Source: Bacillota bacterium
GTDB lineage: Bacteria > Bacillota > Dethiobacteria > DTU022
Length of the DNA: 64,000 nt
Assembly (NCBI GenBank): GCA_029782095.1
Contig: JAKOVL010000164.1
Location: 1 to 64,000, forward strand
Direction: 5' to 3'
A model generated the notes under the pieces. It was not told where the DNA came from, did no database searches, and saw nothing but the letters and a program-made list of their open reading frames with translations. The translations under genes and the position numbers were made by a program. This document shows, piece by piece, positions 8,154 through 16,766 of the stretch. Position 1 is the stretch's first letter, and the number at the start of each line of letters is the position of its first letter.

Positions 8154-9293
8154 TCAACGGTTATGGTATTTATTAATATTTTCCCGGTGCCGGTAGAGGT
8201 ACTTGGCGTAAAGCATCGGGTTTAAAAAAGCTCTTTGAATTACCTGCTGGTCTGCCCCGTTGATCAAGGAGACCTTCATCGATTTGGCGTTGCATTCAAA
8301 GAACCAGATCCTGCCCTTGTTGTCCAGGCCGAAATCGATGGCGATCTCGCCAAAGGGGCCGTAGGCCTCTTCCATGCACTGGTAGACCTGGAACAGGAAG
8401 TCCTCGATTTTCTTCTCCAGGGAGGCTACGGCCTCCCGGGAATAGCCCAAATACTTGTAAAAAAAGTCTTTGGCCATGAGGCTGGTTCCGTGGGTGGCCA
8501 CGGGGGAGTCCTTCGCCCCCAGGCGGGCCAGGACGGCCACAAGTTCCAGCTTGCCTTGACCGTTTCGCTGCATTTCGCCGCGGAAATCGACGATGCGGTC
8601 GTCTATTTGAATCAAGTCCACGGCCTGCTGGACGATAACCGGTCTATCGCCGACGACCGAGGCGATTAGGGCCGGCAGCCTGTATAGACCTTTAATTTTC
8701 CCGGAGTGCAGTTGATTGACGAAGTAGCTGTAGGCGTATTCATCATTGGGCAGCCTGGTTACCCGGATCACCTGCTGGCCTCGCCTGCCGGTGGCGGCCT
8801 TGAGATAGATGCTTTTATTAAAGCGGAAAAGATGACTGATATCGGCAAGGCTATCCAGGCGCCGGGTATAGGGAAGGTGATGGGCCAGCTGCGGGTGGCG
8901 GGAGAGTATTTGATATAGTTCCATTTTATCAAAGTAGTGGCGGGAATTAATCTTTAACACTCCCCGCCGGTGAAATTGCCGGCGGATGAAGTCGGCCCGC
9001 TTCTCCTGGGCCGGGCTGCGGCCCACAAAGCGGTCGTAAAGAATGTCAGGCCTGCTTATGGCAATAGGCTCCCAGCGCTGCCGCGGCCGGTTATAGATAA
9101 TTCCTTCCACCCGGTCCGGGTTGAAGGAGACGCCGTCGATGCTAAAGAGGAAGAGGGTAACCCCGGCTCTTTCCGCCGCCCGGAAAAAAAGATCCAGGCG
9201 AAAAAAGATGCCGTATCTCTGTTTTTTTAAAGAGTTTACCACCCAGCTGTCTAAAAACAAGCCGACGATGGGTCTGTCAAAGGCTTTTCGCAT
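8154..9293 (-). CDS. YheC/YheD-family ATP-grasp protein
   Basis: A full-length member of 379 residues. An N-terminal domain (GLFLDSWVVN) precedes the ATP-grasp fold, with LKAATGRRGQQV as nucleotide loop, VQQAVDLIQIDD, FRGEMQRNGQG and the metal-binding GEIAIDFGLDNKGRIWFFEC. The MQRNG signature is shared with the gene at 11166, so these two look like one paralogue pair. The ATG at 9293 has an AGAGGA ribosome binding site. In the leader, CATATATT resembles a sporulation sigma-E/K -10 element, but no clear -35 is seen. It heads the minus-strand operon. Confidence 0.87.
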   Translation of the reverse strand: MRKAFDRPIVGLFLDSWVVNSLKKQRYGIFFRLDLFFRAAERAGVTLFLFSIDGVSFNPDRVEGIIYNRPRQRWEPIAISRPDILYDRFVGRSPAQEKRADFIRRQFHRRGVLKINSRHYFDKMELYQILSRHPQLAHHLPYTRRLDSLADISHLFRFNKSIYLKAATGRRGQQVIRVTRLPNDEYAYSYFVNQLHSGKIKGLYRLPALIASVVGDRPVIVQQAVDLIQIDDRIVDFRGEMQRNGQGKLELVAVLARLGAKDSPVATHGTSLMAKDFFYKYLGYSREAVASLEKKIEDFLFQVYQCMEEAYGPFGEIAIDFGLDNKGRIWFFECNAKSMKVSLINGADQQVIQRAFLNPMLYAKYLYRHRENINKYHNR

Positions 9294-9532
9294 AGGACAC
9301 GTCCTCTGGCAAAAATCTCACACCTCCAATATATGCTTCAACAAGAGAACTAGTAACTTAACCGTATGGCACCGGAGACATAAATAATGATGTAACAGGA
9401 AGAAGCAAGTTTCTTTTGGCCGGAACTCTTGTCGCGGAAATCAAGAAAGAACCGAAGAACATTATGCATCTTCCGGAATATATTAAATTGTAGACCTTGA
9501 TAAGGTGGAGATTTGGAAAGGGGCGAGAAAAG

Positions 9533-10000
9533 GTGTCCAAGGAAAAATCGTCCGCCCGGGACTGGAAAAAAATATATCCAAAGGTTGCCTTCGTAAAGGC
9601 CGGAAAAGAAGACGAAGGCTATATGCTCAGGCTGGCGGCCAAGGAAATTGGCATTGTTCCCCAGAGGCTGCGCAGCCATACCAACCTGCTCATTCACCTG
9701 GGAGGCCAAAGGATTGGCTTTATATCATATCGGCGCCTGCCGGACAATATTATTTATATCTATCTTTTTGTCTTGGAGGAGCAGTGTCAAAACCGAGGCT
9801 ATGCTCAGCCGGTGATCCTTAAGTTGATCATGATGGAGAGAGAAAAGCAGCCCCTGGAGGGAATTAATTTTCGCATCCACAAGACCAACCAGCAAGCGCT
9901 GCATGTGGCCTTGGAGAAATATGGCTACAAGGTCATAAAAGAGATGCCCAAGCACCTGGTCTTGTTTAAGCCGTATCCGCCGGATTATAAGCCGGTATAA
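9533..10000 (+). CDS. GNAT-like acetyltransferase
   Basis: The 155-residue product has a central beta pattern (LLIHLGGQRIGFISYRRL, then IIYIYLFVLEEQCQNRGYA) that fits GNAT motif A, where QNRGYA stands for the acetyl-CoA-binding Q/RxxGxG/A. A C-terminal segment (NFRIHKTNQQALHVALEKYGY) fits motif B with the conserved N and the Y helix. The GTG at 9533 is chosen over the TTG at 9497 because AAAGGGG precedes it. The gene opens the plus-strand ATP-grasp operon, with seven bases to the next gene, suggesting acylation of the same product or of a coat protein. Confidence 0.7.
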   Translation: MSKEKSSARDWKKIYPKVAFVKAGKEDEGYMLRLAAKEIGIVPQRLRSHTNLLIHLGGQRIGFISYRRLPDNIIYIYLFVLEEQCQNRGYAQPVILKLIMMEREKQPLEGINFRIHKTNQQALHVALEKYGYKVIKEMPKHLVLFKPYPPDYKPV

Positions 10001-10007
10001 GGGCGGG

Positions 10008-11117
10008 GTGAAGATGGCACGACCTGTTGTCGGGGTTTTGGTGCGCAAAAATTTTTTTCGAAACCCAAAGGGGCTGCTCTTTGCCCAGAAACTGCTCCAG
10101 GCCAACCGGGAAGATCCTTGCCTGATCTATTTTTTTCCCGTGGAGAACATTGACTGGATCAATAAAAAAATAGAGGGATATGTTCCCGGTCCCCGGGGAG
10201 GGTGGCGGAGAGGCTGCTACCCCTTCCCGGATGTCTTGTACGATCGGGGTGCCGGCTTTGGCCAAAATGAAATGGCGGCTGTGGAGCAAATCCGCCGCCG
10301 CTTGAAAAACATGCCGGGGATCCAGCTAATCAATGCGTGCCGGCTGGAGAAATGGCCGGTTTATGAGCGTCTCTCCCGGCATAAAGAGATGGGCCGGCAC
10401 CTTCCGAAAACGATAGTGTTTAACGGCTTGCCCAGCGTCAAGCTCATGCTGGACCGCTACGGGCTTGTTTTTATAAAGTCTTCGGAAGGGAGCGGGGGCC
10501 TTGGTGTGATCTGCCTGGAGAAGAAGAAGCAGGGGTACTGTTGCTCGTTGTATAAAAGAGGCGCCCACAAGCGGCTCCTGGTGAAGAACTTGCTGGAGCT
10601 CAAGAAGATTCTGGACCCGGCTGTGGGCCGGGAAAGGAAGGCCATCGTCCAGCAGGGAATCCGCCTGGTCAAGTATAAGGGGCGCCGCCTGGATTTGCGC
10701 GTCTTGATGGTTAAGGATGCAAAGGGAGAATGGAAGTCCGTTTACAACCAGGCGCGGCTGGCCCCGGAGAAGGCCATGATCACCAACCTGGCCCTGGGGG
10801 GAGAAGTCATGAACTACGCCGATATCTTGCCGGAGTTGAGAGAAAGCTACGGCGATCTGCCCTCCGATTCCGAAATCCGGAACATAAGCAGCCGCATTGT
10901 CCACTATATTGAAAAAGAATTCGGTCCCTTCGGCGAGATAGGCCTGGACCTGGCCGTGGATGAAAGCGGCAGGGTCTGGCTGCTGGAAGCCAATTCAAAG
11001 CCCAGCAAGCTGCCGGAAGCAGGTCTTGAGGATACCGTGGGGATCTCTCCCCAGTTCAAGATGACCCTGGATTATACTCGCTTTCTCTTTTCCGGGGGGA
11101 AAAAAGGCCCCCCTTAA
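10008..11117 (+). CDS. YheC/YheD-family ATP-grasp protein
   Basis: The 369-residue protein has an N-terminal domain (GVLVRKNFFRNPKG) and an ATP-grasp core: IKSSEGSGGLGVI, VQQGIRLVKYKGRRLDLRV, and GEIGLDLAVDESGRVWLLEA followed by NSKPSK. It groups by motif with the short form at 7401 (DLR, ALGG/AQGG) rather than with the MQRNG pair. Start is either GTG 10008 or ATG 10014; GGGCGGGG sits just upstream and does not decide between them. It is co-transcribed with the GNAT-like gene. Spore-coat association is inferred from the family. Confidence 0.87.
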   Translation: MKMARPVVGVLVRKNFFRNPKGLLFAQKLLQANREDPCLIYFFPVENIDWINKKIEGYVPGPRGGWRRGCYPFPDVLYDRGAGFGQNEMAAVEQIRRRLKNMPGIQLINACRLEKWPVYERLSRHKEMGRHLPKTIVFNGLPSVKLMLDRYGLVFIKSSEGSGGLGVICLEKKKQGYCCSLYKRGAHKRLLVKNLLELKKILDPAVGRERKAIVQQGIRLVKYKGRRLDLRVLMVKDAKGEWKSVYNQARLAPEKAMITNLALGGEVMNYADILPELRESYGDLPSDSEIRNISSRIVHYIEKEFGPFGEIGLDLAVDESGRVWLLEANSKPSKLPEAGLEDTVGISPQFKMTLDYTRFLFSGGKKGPP

Positions 11118-11165
11118 GGGGCCATACATATAGGCAAAAAACAACACAAAGGACAAAGGGTGCCG

Positions 11166-12308
11166 ATGGTGGCTGCCGTGGACTTTTTAGCAGATCGCTT
11201 TCTCTTAATCGGGGTATTGCTGAACGATGGTTCCCATTGGAGAAGGATAAACCTGGAGCGGATCGTCAACGAACTTTTTGGCTCTCCCAGGGAGGCTGTG
11301 CTGAAGCAGCTTTGTTTCTTTTCTCCGCCGGATATCGATTACCGGCATCTTACCGTCCGGGCAACCGTTTATGACCGCCGGCGGGGGGCGTGGACCCCAA
11401 AAATAGTCCCCTTCCCGAAAATCGTTTACCTGAGGGAGGGGCTGGCCGGCCTGGGGCCGGAGGAAGTTGAAAAATTTGCCGGGGCGGTTCTGGCTACCAG
11501 GTCGCTGCTGGCCAATAACCGGATTGAATTTAACAAGTGGGAGATTTACCGGATCCTGGCCCATAACCCGGAGCTCAAATTTTACTTGCCGGAAACCCGG
11601 CTCTCCGGTAGGGGCTTCAGCCTGCTGGACCCGATGCTTCGAAAATACGGGGAGCTTTACCTTAAGGGCTGCCGGGGGAGGAGAGGAGAGCAGGTGATGC
11701 AGGTTATACTGCACTCCCCGGGCCACTACGAGTGCCGCTACCACCACGGCCGGACCGTTTCCCGGCAGGCCCGTTCCTATGGCGAAGTGCTGGCTCTGAT
11801 CAACGGCTTTTTCCGCCGGCAGGAATTCATTCTGCAGCAGCCCATCGACCTGCTGACTTTCAACGGCAGGAAGATAGACATGCGCGCGGAGATGCAGCGC
11901 AACGGCCGGGGAGAGTTGAAGCTGGTTGCCACGCCGGTCCGGGTGGGGAGGGGCCAGTCTCCCATCACCACCCATGCCTCCAGCTATCCCTTTGAAAAAT
12001 ATTTCAAGGAAGTGCTGGCCTATAACAAAGCCCGCTTGCAGGAGCTAAAGTCCCGGATGGAGAGATTGCTATACAAGACCTATCGAACGGTGGAGGGTCA
12101 CTACGGCTCCTTAGGGGAGATCGGCATCGATATCGGGCTGGATAAGTCCGGCAAGCTCTGGATTATTGAATGCAACCCCTTATCGGCCAAGGTTTCTTTA
12201 ATGAAGGCCTACGGGGAGAAAACCATGCGCACGGCCCTGCTGAATCCTCTGGATTATGCGCTCTATAAAGCAGGGAAGGGTCGGAGCAGCCTGCTGGCGG
12301 AGAAGTAA
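11166..12308 (+). CDS. YheC/YheD-family ATP-grasp protein
   Basis: About 380 residues. The ATP-grasp core shows LKGCRGRRGEQVM, LQQPIDLLTFNGRKID, MRAEMQRNGRGELKL and GEIGIDIGLDKSGKLWIIEC followed by NPLSAK. It is the paralogue of the gene at 8154. ATG 11166 is preferred to GTG 11160 because AAAGGG lies five bases before it. The gap after the previous gene carries a small GGCCCC/GGGGCC hairpin without a T-run, so readthrough is likely. This is the fourth ATP-grasp gene of the cluster. Confidence 0.87.
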   Translation: MVAAVDFLADRFLLIGVLLNDGSHWRRINLERIVNELFGSPREAVLKQLCFFSPPDIDYRHLTVRATVYDRRRGAWTPKIVPFPKIVYLREGLAGLGPEEVEKFAGAVLATRSLLANNRIEFNKWEIYRILAHNPELKFYLPETRLSGRGFSLLDPMLRKYGELYLKGCRGRRGEQVMQVILHSPGHYECRYHHGRTVSRQARSYGEVLALINGFFRRQEFILQQPIDLLTFNGRKIDMRAEMQRNGRGELKLVATPVRVGRGQSPITTHASSYPFEKYFKEVLAYNKARLQELKSRMERLLYKTYRTVEGHYGSLGEIGIDIGLDKSGKLWIIECNPLSAKVSLMKAYGEKTMRTALLNPLDYALYKAGKGRSSLLAEK

Positions 12309-12448
12309 GGCCCGGCAGTCTACTGTCAAGTATACGGCCCGAGGCGCTTAAAGAAGAGGCACGAAAAGCGTTCCCGGGGTGTAACTTTTAATCAGCCGGA
12401 AGCATATAAGTAGCAATATATAACCTGGTAATTAAAGGAGGTGCAAAG

Positions 12449-12610
12449 GTGGCCGACGGTAGAAAAAAGGCGCAGGCGTTGAGGGCCAAGTACCGCCAGT
12501 ATGCCAAGAAGCTGGCGCAGGCCAGAAAGGCGGGCTTTCGGGCAACCCCCGCCCAAAAAGCAAAGCTCATGAAGCTTAAGAGCCGCCTAAAGAAAAAAAG
12601 AGCCGGCTAA
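12449..12610 (+). CDS. very basic 53-residue protein, unknown function
   Basis: This gene is missing from the ORF track because it starts with GTG and is short. AAAGGAGGTG precedes the GTG by five to six bases, one of the best ribosome binding sites in the window. The product is packed with Lys, Arg, Ala and Gln (KKLAQARKAGFRATPAQKAK) and has no acidic stretch. It could bind nucleic acid or the spore coat/core. It lies 140 bases after the ATP-grasp operon and may be a separate sporulation-linked unit. Confidence 0.6.
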   Translation: MADGRKKAQALRAKYRQYAKKLAQARKAGFRATPAQKAKLMKLKSRLKKKRAG

Positions 12611-12645
12611 TTAATTAAAAATTCCTATTAACGACCAGTGCCCCG

Positions 12646-12681
12646 CAACCCTCTCCCCGCCCCGCCCCGGGGAGAGGGTTG
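12646..12681. repeat. 14-bp perfect inverted repeat with 8-base loop
   Basis: CAACCCTCTCCCCG at 12646-12659 is exactly complementary to CGGGGAGAGGGTTG at 12668-12681. There is no T-run, so it is not a standard terminator. It looks like a dispersed intergenic palindrome; no second copy was seen in this window. Confidence 0.65.
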
Positions 12682-13303
12682 GCAAGAAAACCTTAAGTCT
12701 AGCGCCGTGGCCGCCGGGAAACTGGTTTTACTTTTCATATTGGAAAGCGCATCCAGGGAATTGCCGCTATGGGCGGGAGACGGGATTTCCGGTCCTACAG
12801 GCTGGAGAGAGAAACTGGGAACGCGGCGCCACGGGCTGCCGGATAGCCAGTTGCTCGACCTGGGGGGAGGTGGGGAAAAGGCCTTTCTCGCATAAGATAA
12901 TCTTTGGGGGTCGCAACATCTAACCGGCACGATCTGGCCGGCAAAAGGGCCCCTATGATAACGGTTGAAATGGATGAAAGGGAATGCCCGGTGCATGGCA
13001 GTAAAAGTATTTTAGCATGTATTTTTATAAACACTAGTTTAGCAAAGTGATGAGAAAAGAGGAGCCGGATCTGTGCCCGGGAACTTGTTATTATGTTAAC
13101 TAATTTGGAGGGGTGATGGAAACGGAAGCCCGTGCCGTGGTCCGGGCTTCTTTTTTTATGCATATTTTTATATACCTTTGTTGGGCAAAGATGCCAATGC
13201 TGTATATTATTACAACATTATGTAAAGCAGGAACGGGAAAGGGGGCATCGAAATTATTAATAAAACTTAACAAATAATACTTTACCAAAGGAGAAATCAG
13301 CTC
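12682..13303. other. 620-base interval without a recognised gene
   Basis: No ORF has both a ribosome binding site and a protein-like composition. The interval ends in the strong terminator at 13124-13157, which has no assigned gene before it, so an untranslated RNA could be made here. I do not recognise a known riboswitch or housekeeping RNA. The 13158-13303 segment is A+T-rich and probably holds the M23 gene promoter. Confidence 0.35.
13124..13157 (+). terminator. rho-independent terminator lacking an upstream gene
   Basis: GAAGCCCG and CGGGCTTC form an 8-bp stem that is followed directly by seven T residues. The nearest plus-strand gene ends 500 bases upstream. Confidence 0.8.
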
Positions 13304-14599
13304 GTGAACCCAGAACTGTACAAGCCAAGACTTGCCGCCGTAGTTGTTTTAGTGCTGCTGATCTTTGGCCTGGCCTTCGTTCAGGCTGACCCGGCTCAGG
13401 CTTATGAAACGGCCACCGGATTCGAATACCCCTTAAAAGGAGGCGGCTGGTTTTTGGGCCAGGACTTCGGCGTGTGGAACACCACCCGGAACGAGTATCA
13501 CTTGGCCGAAGACCTGCTGCCGTACGACATGAGGTCAGAACTTCCCGTTTACGCCCCCGCCAACGGCGTGGTAAGGAGCAGCGGCTACCAGAGCGGTTAC
13601 GGGTACGTGCTGGTCATCGAGCACCGGCTTCCCAATAATACATATGTCTGCTCCGTCCTGGGCCACCTGAAATCCAACCTGGTCCCCCGGGGAACGGAGG
13701 TAAAGAAAGGGCAATGGGTGGGGCAAATTGCCTTAAGCCCCCGGGAAAACGGCGGCTACAGCTTTAGCCACCTGCATTTTGGGATCCGCAGCGGGGCGTA
13801 CAGCACAGTGCGGGATCCCGATGGGGGCTGGAGATATCGCGGCTATGCTCCCAGCACTTCCATCAGGGCCCTTTGGTATAAACCCTCGGAATTTGTAAGA
13901 GAGCACGCCGCCATTCCCGGGGACAGTTCGCAGGCCTCCCTGGCGGCAAGCCCTGCTTCCCTAACTTTTGGACAGGTTGAGGTAAACAGCTATTCGGATC
14001 TGAGAAGCTATCGCGTTACCGGTTCCCATTTGACCGGCGCTGTTACCATAGAAGCTCCGGCAGGATTTTGGATCTCCCTTAGTCCCAACAGCGGCTACCA
14101 GCGCACCCTGACCTTGCCGCCCGAAAATGGTGCCGTTGAGCGCACCATCTATGTCCGCTTTGTGCCTAGCAGTGCGCGGCAGTACAGCGGCAGTATCCTC
14201 CACCGGACGGCGGGAGCGGCGGAACGGAGGGTGCAGGTAAGCGGAGAGGGGATCGCCGGCCACAGGGTGCCCGCCCCCCTGCGCCCCTATGGCCCCAGCA
14301 GCGGCGTTGCCGGCGGCAGCTATACCTATTACACCATTGCTGACCCCTGTTCCGCCGGCCACCCGGTCCAGTACCGCTTTGACTGGGGAGACGGGACCTA
14401 CTCGGCCTGGAGCAGTTCATACAGCGCCGCCAAGAAGTGGAGTACTCCCGGAACCTATAACATCAGGGCGCAGGCGCGCTGTGCCGTTACCCATTCCATT
14501 GTCTCGCCGTGGTCTTCAGTGCGCACGGTAACCATTGAACCCAACAGCCAGCAGCGGCTCCTTTACCTGTATTACCGGTATTTGCAGTCAAGAAGATAG
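13304..14599 (+). CDS. secreted M23-family metallopeptidase with Ig-like and PKD domains
   Basis: The 431-residue product begins with a signal peptide (VVVLVLLIFGLAFVQA, predicted cut after AQA near residue 33). The M23 lysostaphin-type domain follows: His and Asp of HLAED near residues 66-70 and SHLHFG with the HLH at 156-158 provide the zinc ligands. A beta-sandwich region (about 210-315, SLTFGQVEV) is followed by a PKD domain with the typical FDWGDGTYS near residue 365. Such enzymes cut peptidoglycan cross-bridges; the added domains likely bind wall or coat material. GTG start has AAAGGAGAAATC upstream. A terminator follows. Confidence 0.88.
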   Translation: MNPELYKPRLAAVVVLVLLIFGLAFVQADPAQAYETATGFEYPLKGGGWFLGQDFGVWNTTRNEYHLAEDLLPYDMRSELPVYAPANGVVRSSGYQSGYGYVLVIEHRLPNNTYVCSVLGHLKSNLVPRGTEVKKGQWVGQIALSPRENGGYSFSHLHFGIRSGAYSTVRDPDGGWRYRGYAPSTSIRALWYKPSEFVREHAAIPGDSSQASLAASPASLTFGQVEVNSYSDLRSYRVTGSHLTGAVTIEAPAGFWISLSPNSGYQRTLTLPPENGAVERTIYVRFVPSSARQYSGSILHRTAGAAERRVQVSGEGIAGHRVPAPLRPYGPSSGVAGGSYTYYTIADPCSAGHPVQYRFDWGDGTYSAWSSSYSAAKKWSTPGTYNIRAQARCAVTHSIVSPWSSVRTVTIEPNSQQRLLYLYYRYLQSRR

Positions 14600-14640
14600 C
14601 TGGAGGTCCCGGGGCTGGGAAGGCCGGGATATGGATATGC

Positions 14641-14677
14641 GGCGGTCCCCTGCTTGGAGAGGGGACCGCCTTTATTT
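14641..14677 (+). terminator. terminator of the M23 gene
   Basis: GGCGGTCCCC and GGGGACCGCC form a perfect 10-bp stem, followed by TTTATTT. The remaining bases up to 14900 show no credible gene. Confidence 0.88.
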
Positions 14678-14900
14678 GTGCCCCGGTTCGGGTGCCAGGC
14701 CGCCGGTGAAAAGGGCTCGCCCGCGGAAAGGGAAGCCGCCGCTTAAAGAGAAGAGAGCGCTGCAAAGGGCGGGCCGACGGTATTGCTGGAACTATGGGAA
14801 GGCGCCGCCAAGGAAGAGATGAGGAGACGAAAAGGGACGCCGATGAGGGAGCGATTGTTGAAACGGAACTGTTGAACCGCCCAGGGACTCTTGGAGACAG

Positions 14901-16568
14901 TTAACGGCGAAAGCGCTTTAGCTCCTCTTCCCTTAATTTCCGCTTAAATATTTTTTGCGTGGGCGTAAGAGGCAGCTGGTCTCGAAATTCTACGGCGTAG
15001 GGAACGGCGTAGGGGGGGCATTTTTCCTTGCAGTAATTGATAATGTCGGCCTGGGTTACCCGCCCCTTAAAGGGCTCCTTTAGCTTGATGAACACTTTAA
15101 TTCGTTCGCTGCCGGGGCGCAAAGGATCCGGCAGGCCCACGGCGGCAGCCTGGGATACGGCGGGGTGCTTGAACAGTATATCGTCGATGAGCCCGGTGTA
15201 TACTTTAAAACCGGAGATGTTGGCCATCTCTTTAATCCGGTCCACGATGTAGAAGTAGCCGTCTCTGTCCATGCGGGCGATATCGCCGGTGGGCAGCCAC
15301 CCCTTTCTCAGGCCGCTGCCCGGGTGGGGCCAGTAGCCGAGCATTACCTGGGGGCCTTTTATATACATGTGTCCTTCTTCGCCGGGGGAACAGATCCTGC
15401 CTGTATCTTCGTTGATCAGGACCACGTCGGTATCCGGCACGGGAACGCCGATACTGTGCTTGGCCCGCCCCAGCATCTTGGCAGGCCGGGAGAAGCTGCT
15501 GAGATTTATGTGGGTTACCGGACTGCATTCCGTCAGCCCGTAGCCTTCGGAAACGGGCATTTTTTTGTGCCGGGCAAAGGAGCGATGCAGGGCCGCCGGA
15601 AGGTGGGCGGCTCCCGTCATTATGTGCATCGGTACCCTGGGGATATCTTTTTCCGCCAGCTGCATCAACTGAGTGGGCACCATGCTCACCAGGAAGGGGC
15701 GGCTTTCGGAGATCAGCTCCAGGATGGAATCTGTATCCCGGGGATCCTGGACCAGGATGATTTTCAGGCCCCAGTTGATGGCGGAGAGCATAACCCAATC
15801 GCCGTACATGTGAAAGAGGGGAATGGGAATCATTACCGAACCCCGCCCGCAAATCCGGGACTCCGAGGCGGCCATCATCCAGGGGAAGCCTTGCAGGACA
15901 TTGGCCAGGCGGTTGAAGTGGGAGAGCATCACGCCCTTGGGCTGTCCCGTTGCTCCCCCGGTAAAGGCCAGGTAGGCCAGGTCTTCCCGGGGTTTGACAT
16001 GGACTTGGGGGGGGTGGGGCTTATACCGGGCGACCAGGTCCCTGAAGCGGTGGGTTCCCTTGACGGCAAACAGCAGCGGCGGAAAGCCGGGCGCAAAATC
16101 CCGCTCCGAGGTGACAATAACGACTTGGACCTCCAGGGCCGGTATCGATTTTCTAAAAAGAGCGTAAAATTCGGCCGGGCAGATCACCCCTTTTGCTCCT
16201 GACTCCCGGATTTGGGCAGCCAGCTCTTGAGGGGGATGCAGAAAGCTGCAGGGAACGTGGACCGCTCCCGCCTTCAAAATGGCGAAGGTGCTTATAATGT
16301 ACTGGGGGCAGTTGGGCAAAATGGTGGCCACTCGATCTCCCTTTTTTATGCCCAAGTCGGCCAGGGCGGCGGCCAAGCTGTTGGAGAGCAGCAGCAGCTT
16401 TCGGTAATTGATGCTATATCCGCGATACTCGATGGCTGTGGACAGCGGGTATTTGGAGGCGGAGCGGTCCAGGATTTTAAACAAGGGCAGTTGAGGGTAG
16501 GGAGCCAGGCTGGTTTTCAAGCGGTGGGCTCCCAGCTGGTAGCTGTCGTGCCATGGTCTTTTTTTCAA
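14901..16568 (-). CDS. AMP-forming acyl-CoA synthetase (long-chain fatty acid type)
   Basis: An ANL-superfamily adenylating enzyme of 555 residues. It carries the P-loop-like FTGGATGQPKG, the EGYGLTE motif, the hinge-side GWLPTGD and the C-terminal lysine region TPTQKIFKR. It activates a carboxylic acid with ATP and CoA; the hydrophobic-substrate class is inferred from resemblance to FadD. The start is the TTG at 16568, preceded by GGGAGG at proper spacing. The ORF-track extension to 16862 would run over the next gene's start and is rejected. Transcribed divergently from the phosphatase gene. Confidence 0.88.
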   Translation of the reverse strand: MKKRPWHDSYQLGAHRLKTSLAPYPQLPLFKILDRSASKYPLSTAIEYRGYSINYRKLLLLSNSLAAALADLGIKKGDRVATILPNCPQYIISTFAILKAGAVHVPCSFLHPPQELAAQIRESGAKGVICPAEFYALFRKSIPALEVQVVIVTSERDFAPGFPPLLFAVKGTHRFRDLVARYKPHPPQVHVKPREDLAYLAFTGGATGQPKGVMLSHFNRLANVLQGFPWMMAASESRICGRGSVMIPIPLFHMYGDWVMLSAINWGLKIILVQDPRDTDSILELISESRPFLVSMVPTQLMQLAEKDIPRVPMHIMTGAAHLPAALHRSFARHKKMPVSEGYGLTECSPVTHINLSSFSRPAKMLGRAKHSIGVPVPDTDVVLINEDTGRICSPGEEGHMYIKGPQVMLGYWPHPGSGLRKGWLPTGDIARMDRDGYFYIVDRIKEMANISGFKVYTGLIDDILFKHPAVSQAAAVGLPDPLRPGSERIKVFIKLKEPFKGRVTQADIINYCKEKCPPYAVPYAVEFRDQLPLTPTQKIFKRKLREEELKRFRR

Positions 16569-16766
16569 CGCTATGCCTCCCGCTCTTAAGACTAGGGCCT
16601 TATGGACAGGCCCTCCCCGGTAAATAACGGGGTGGATACCGACTTTCCATAACATAGTACACAAAATCCGGAAATAGGTGCCGGATCGGGGGAATAAAAG
16701 AAGGGGTATTTGACAAGAAGTTGGTCGTGTCGTAAACTTAAGGGCGGCGGAGGGGAGGTTTTTGGA

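Noticed and set aside
15165-16202. 345-codon plus-strand ORF opposite the acyl-CoA ligase
   Set aside because: Antisense shadow; the minus-strand gene has a clear start signal and conserved adenylation motifs.
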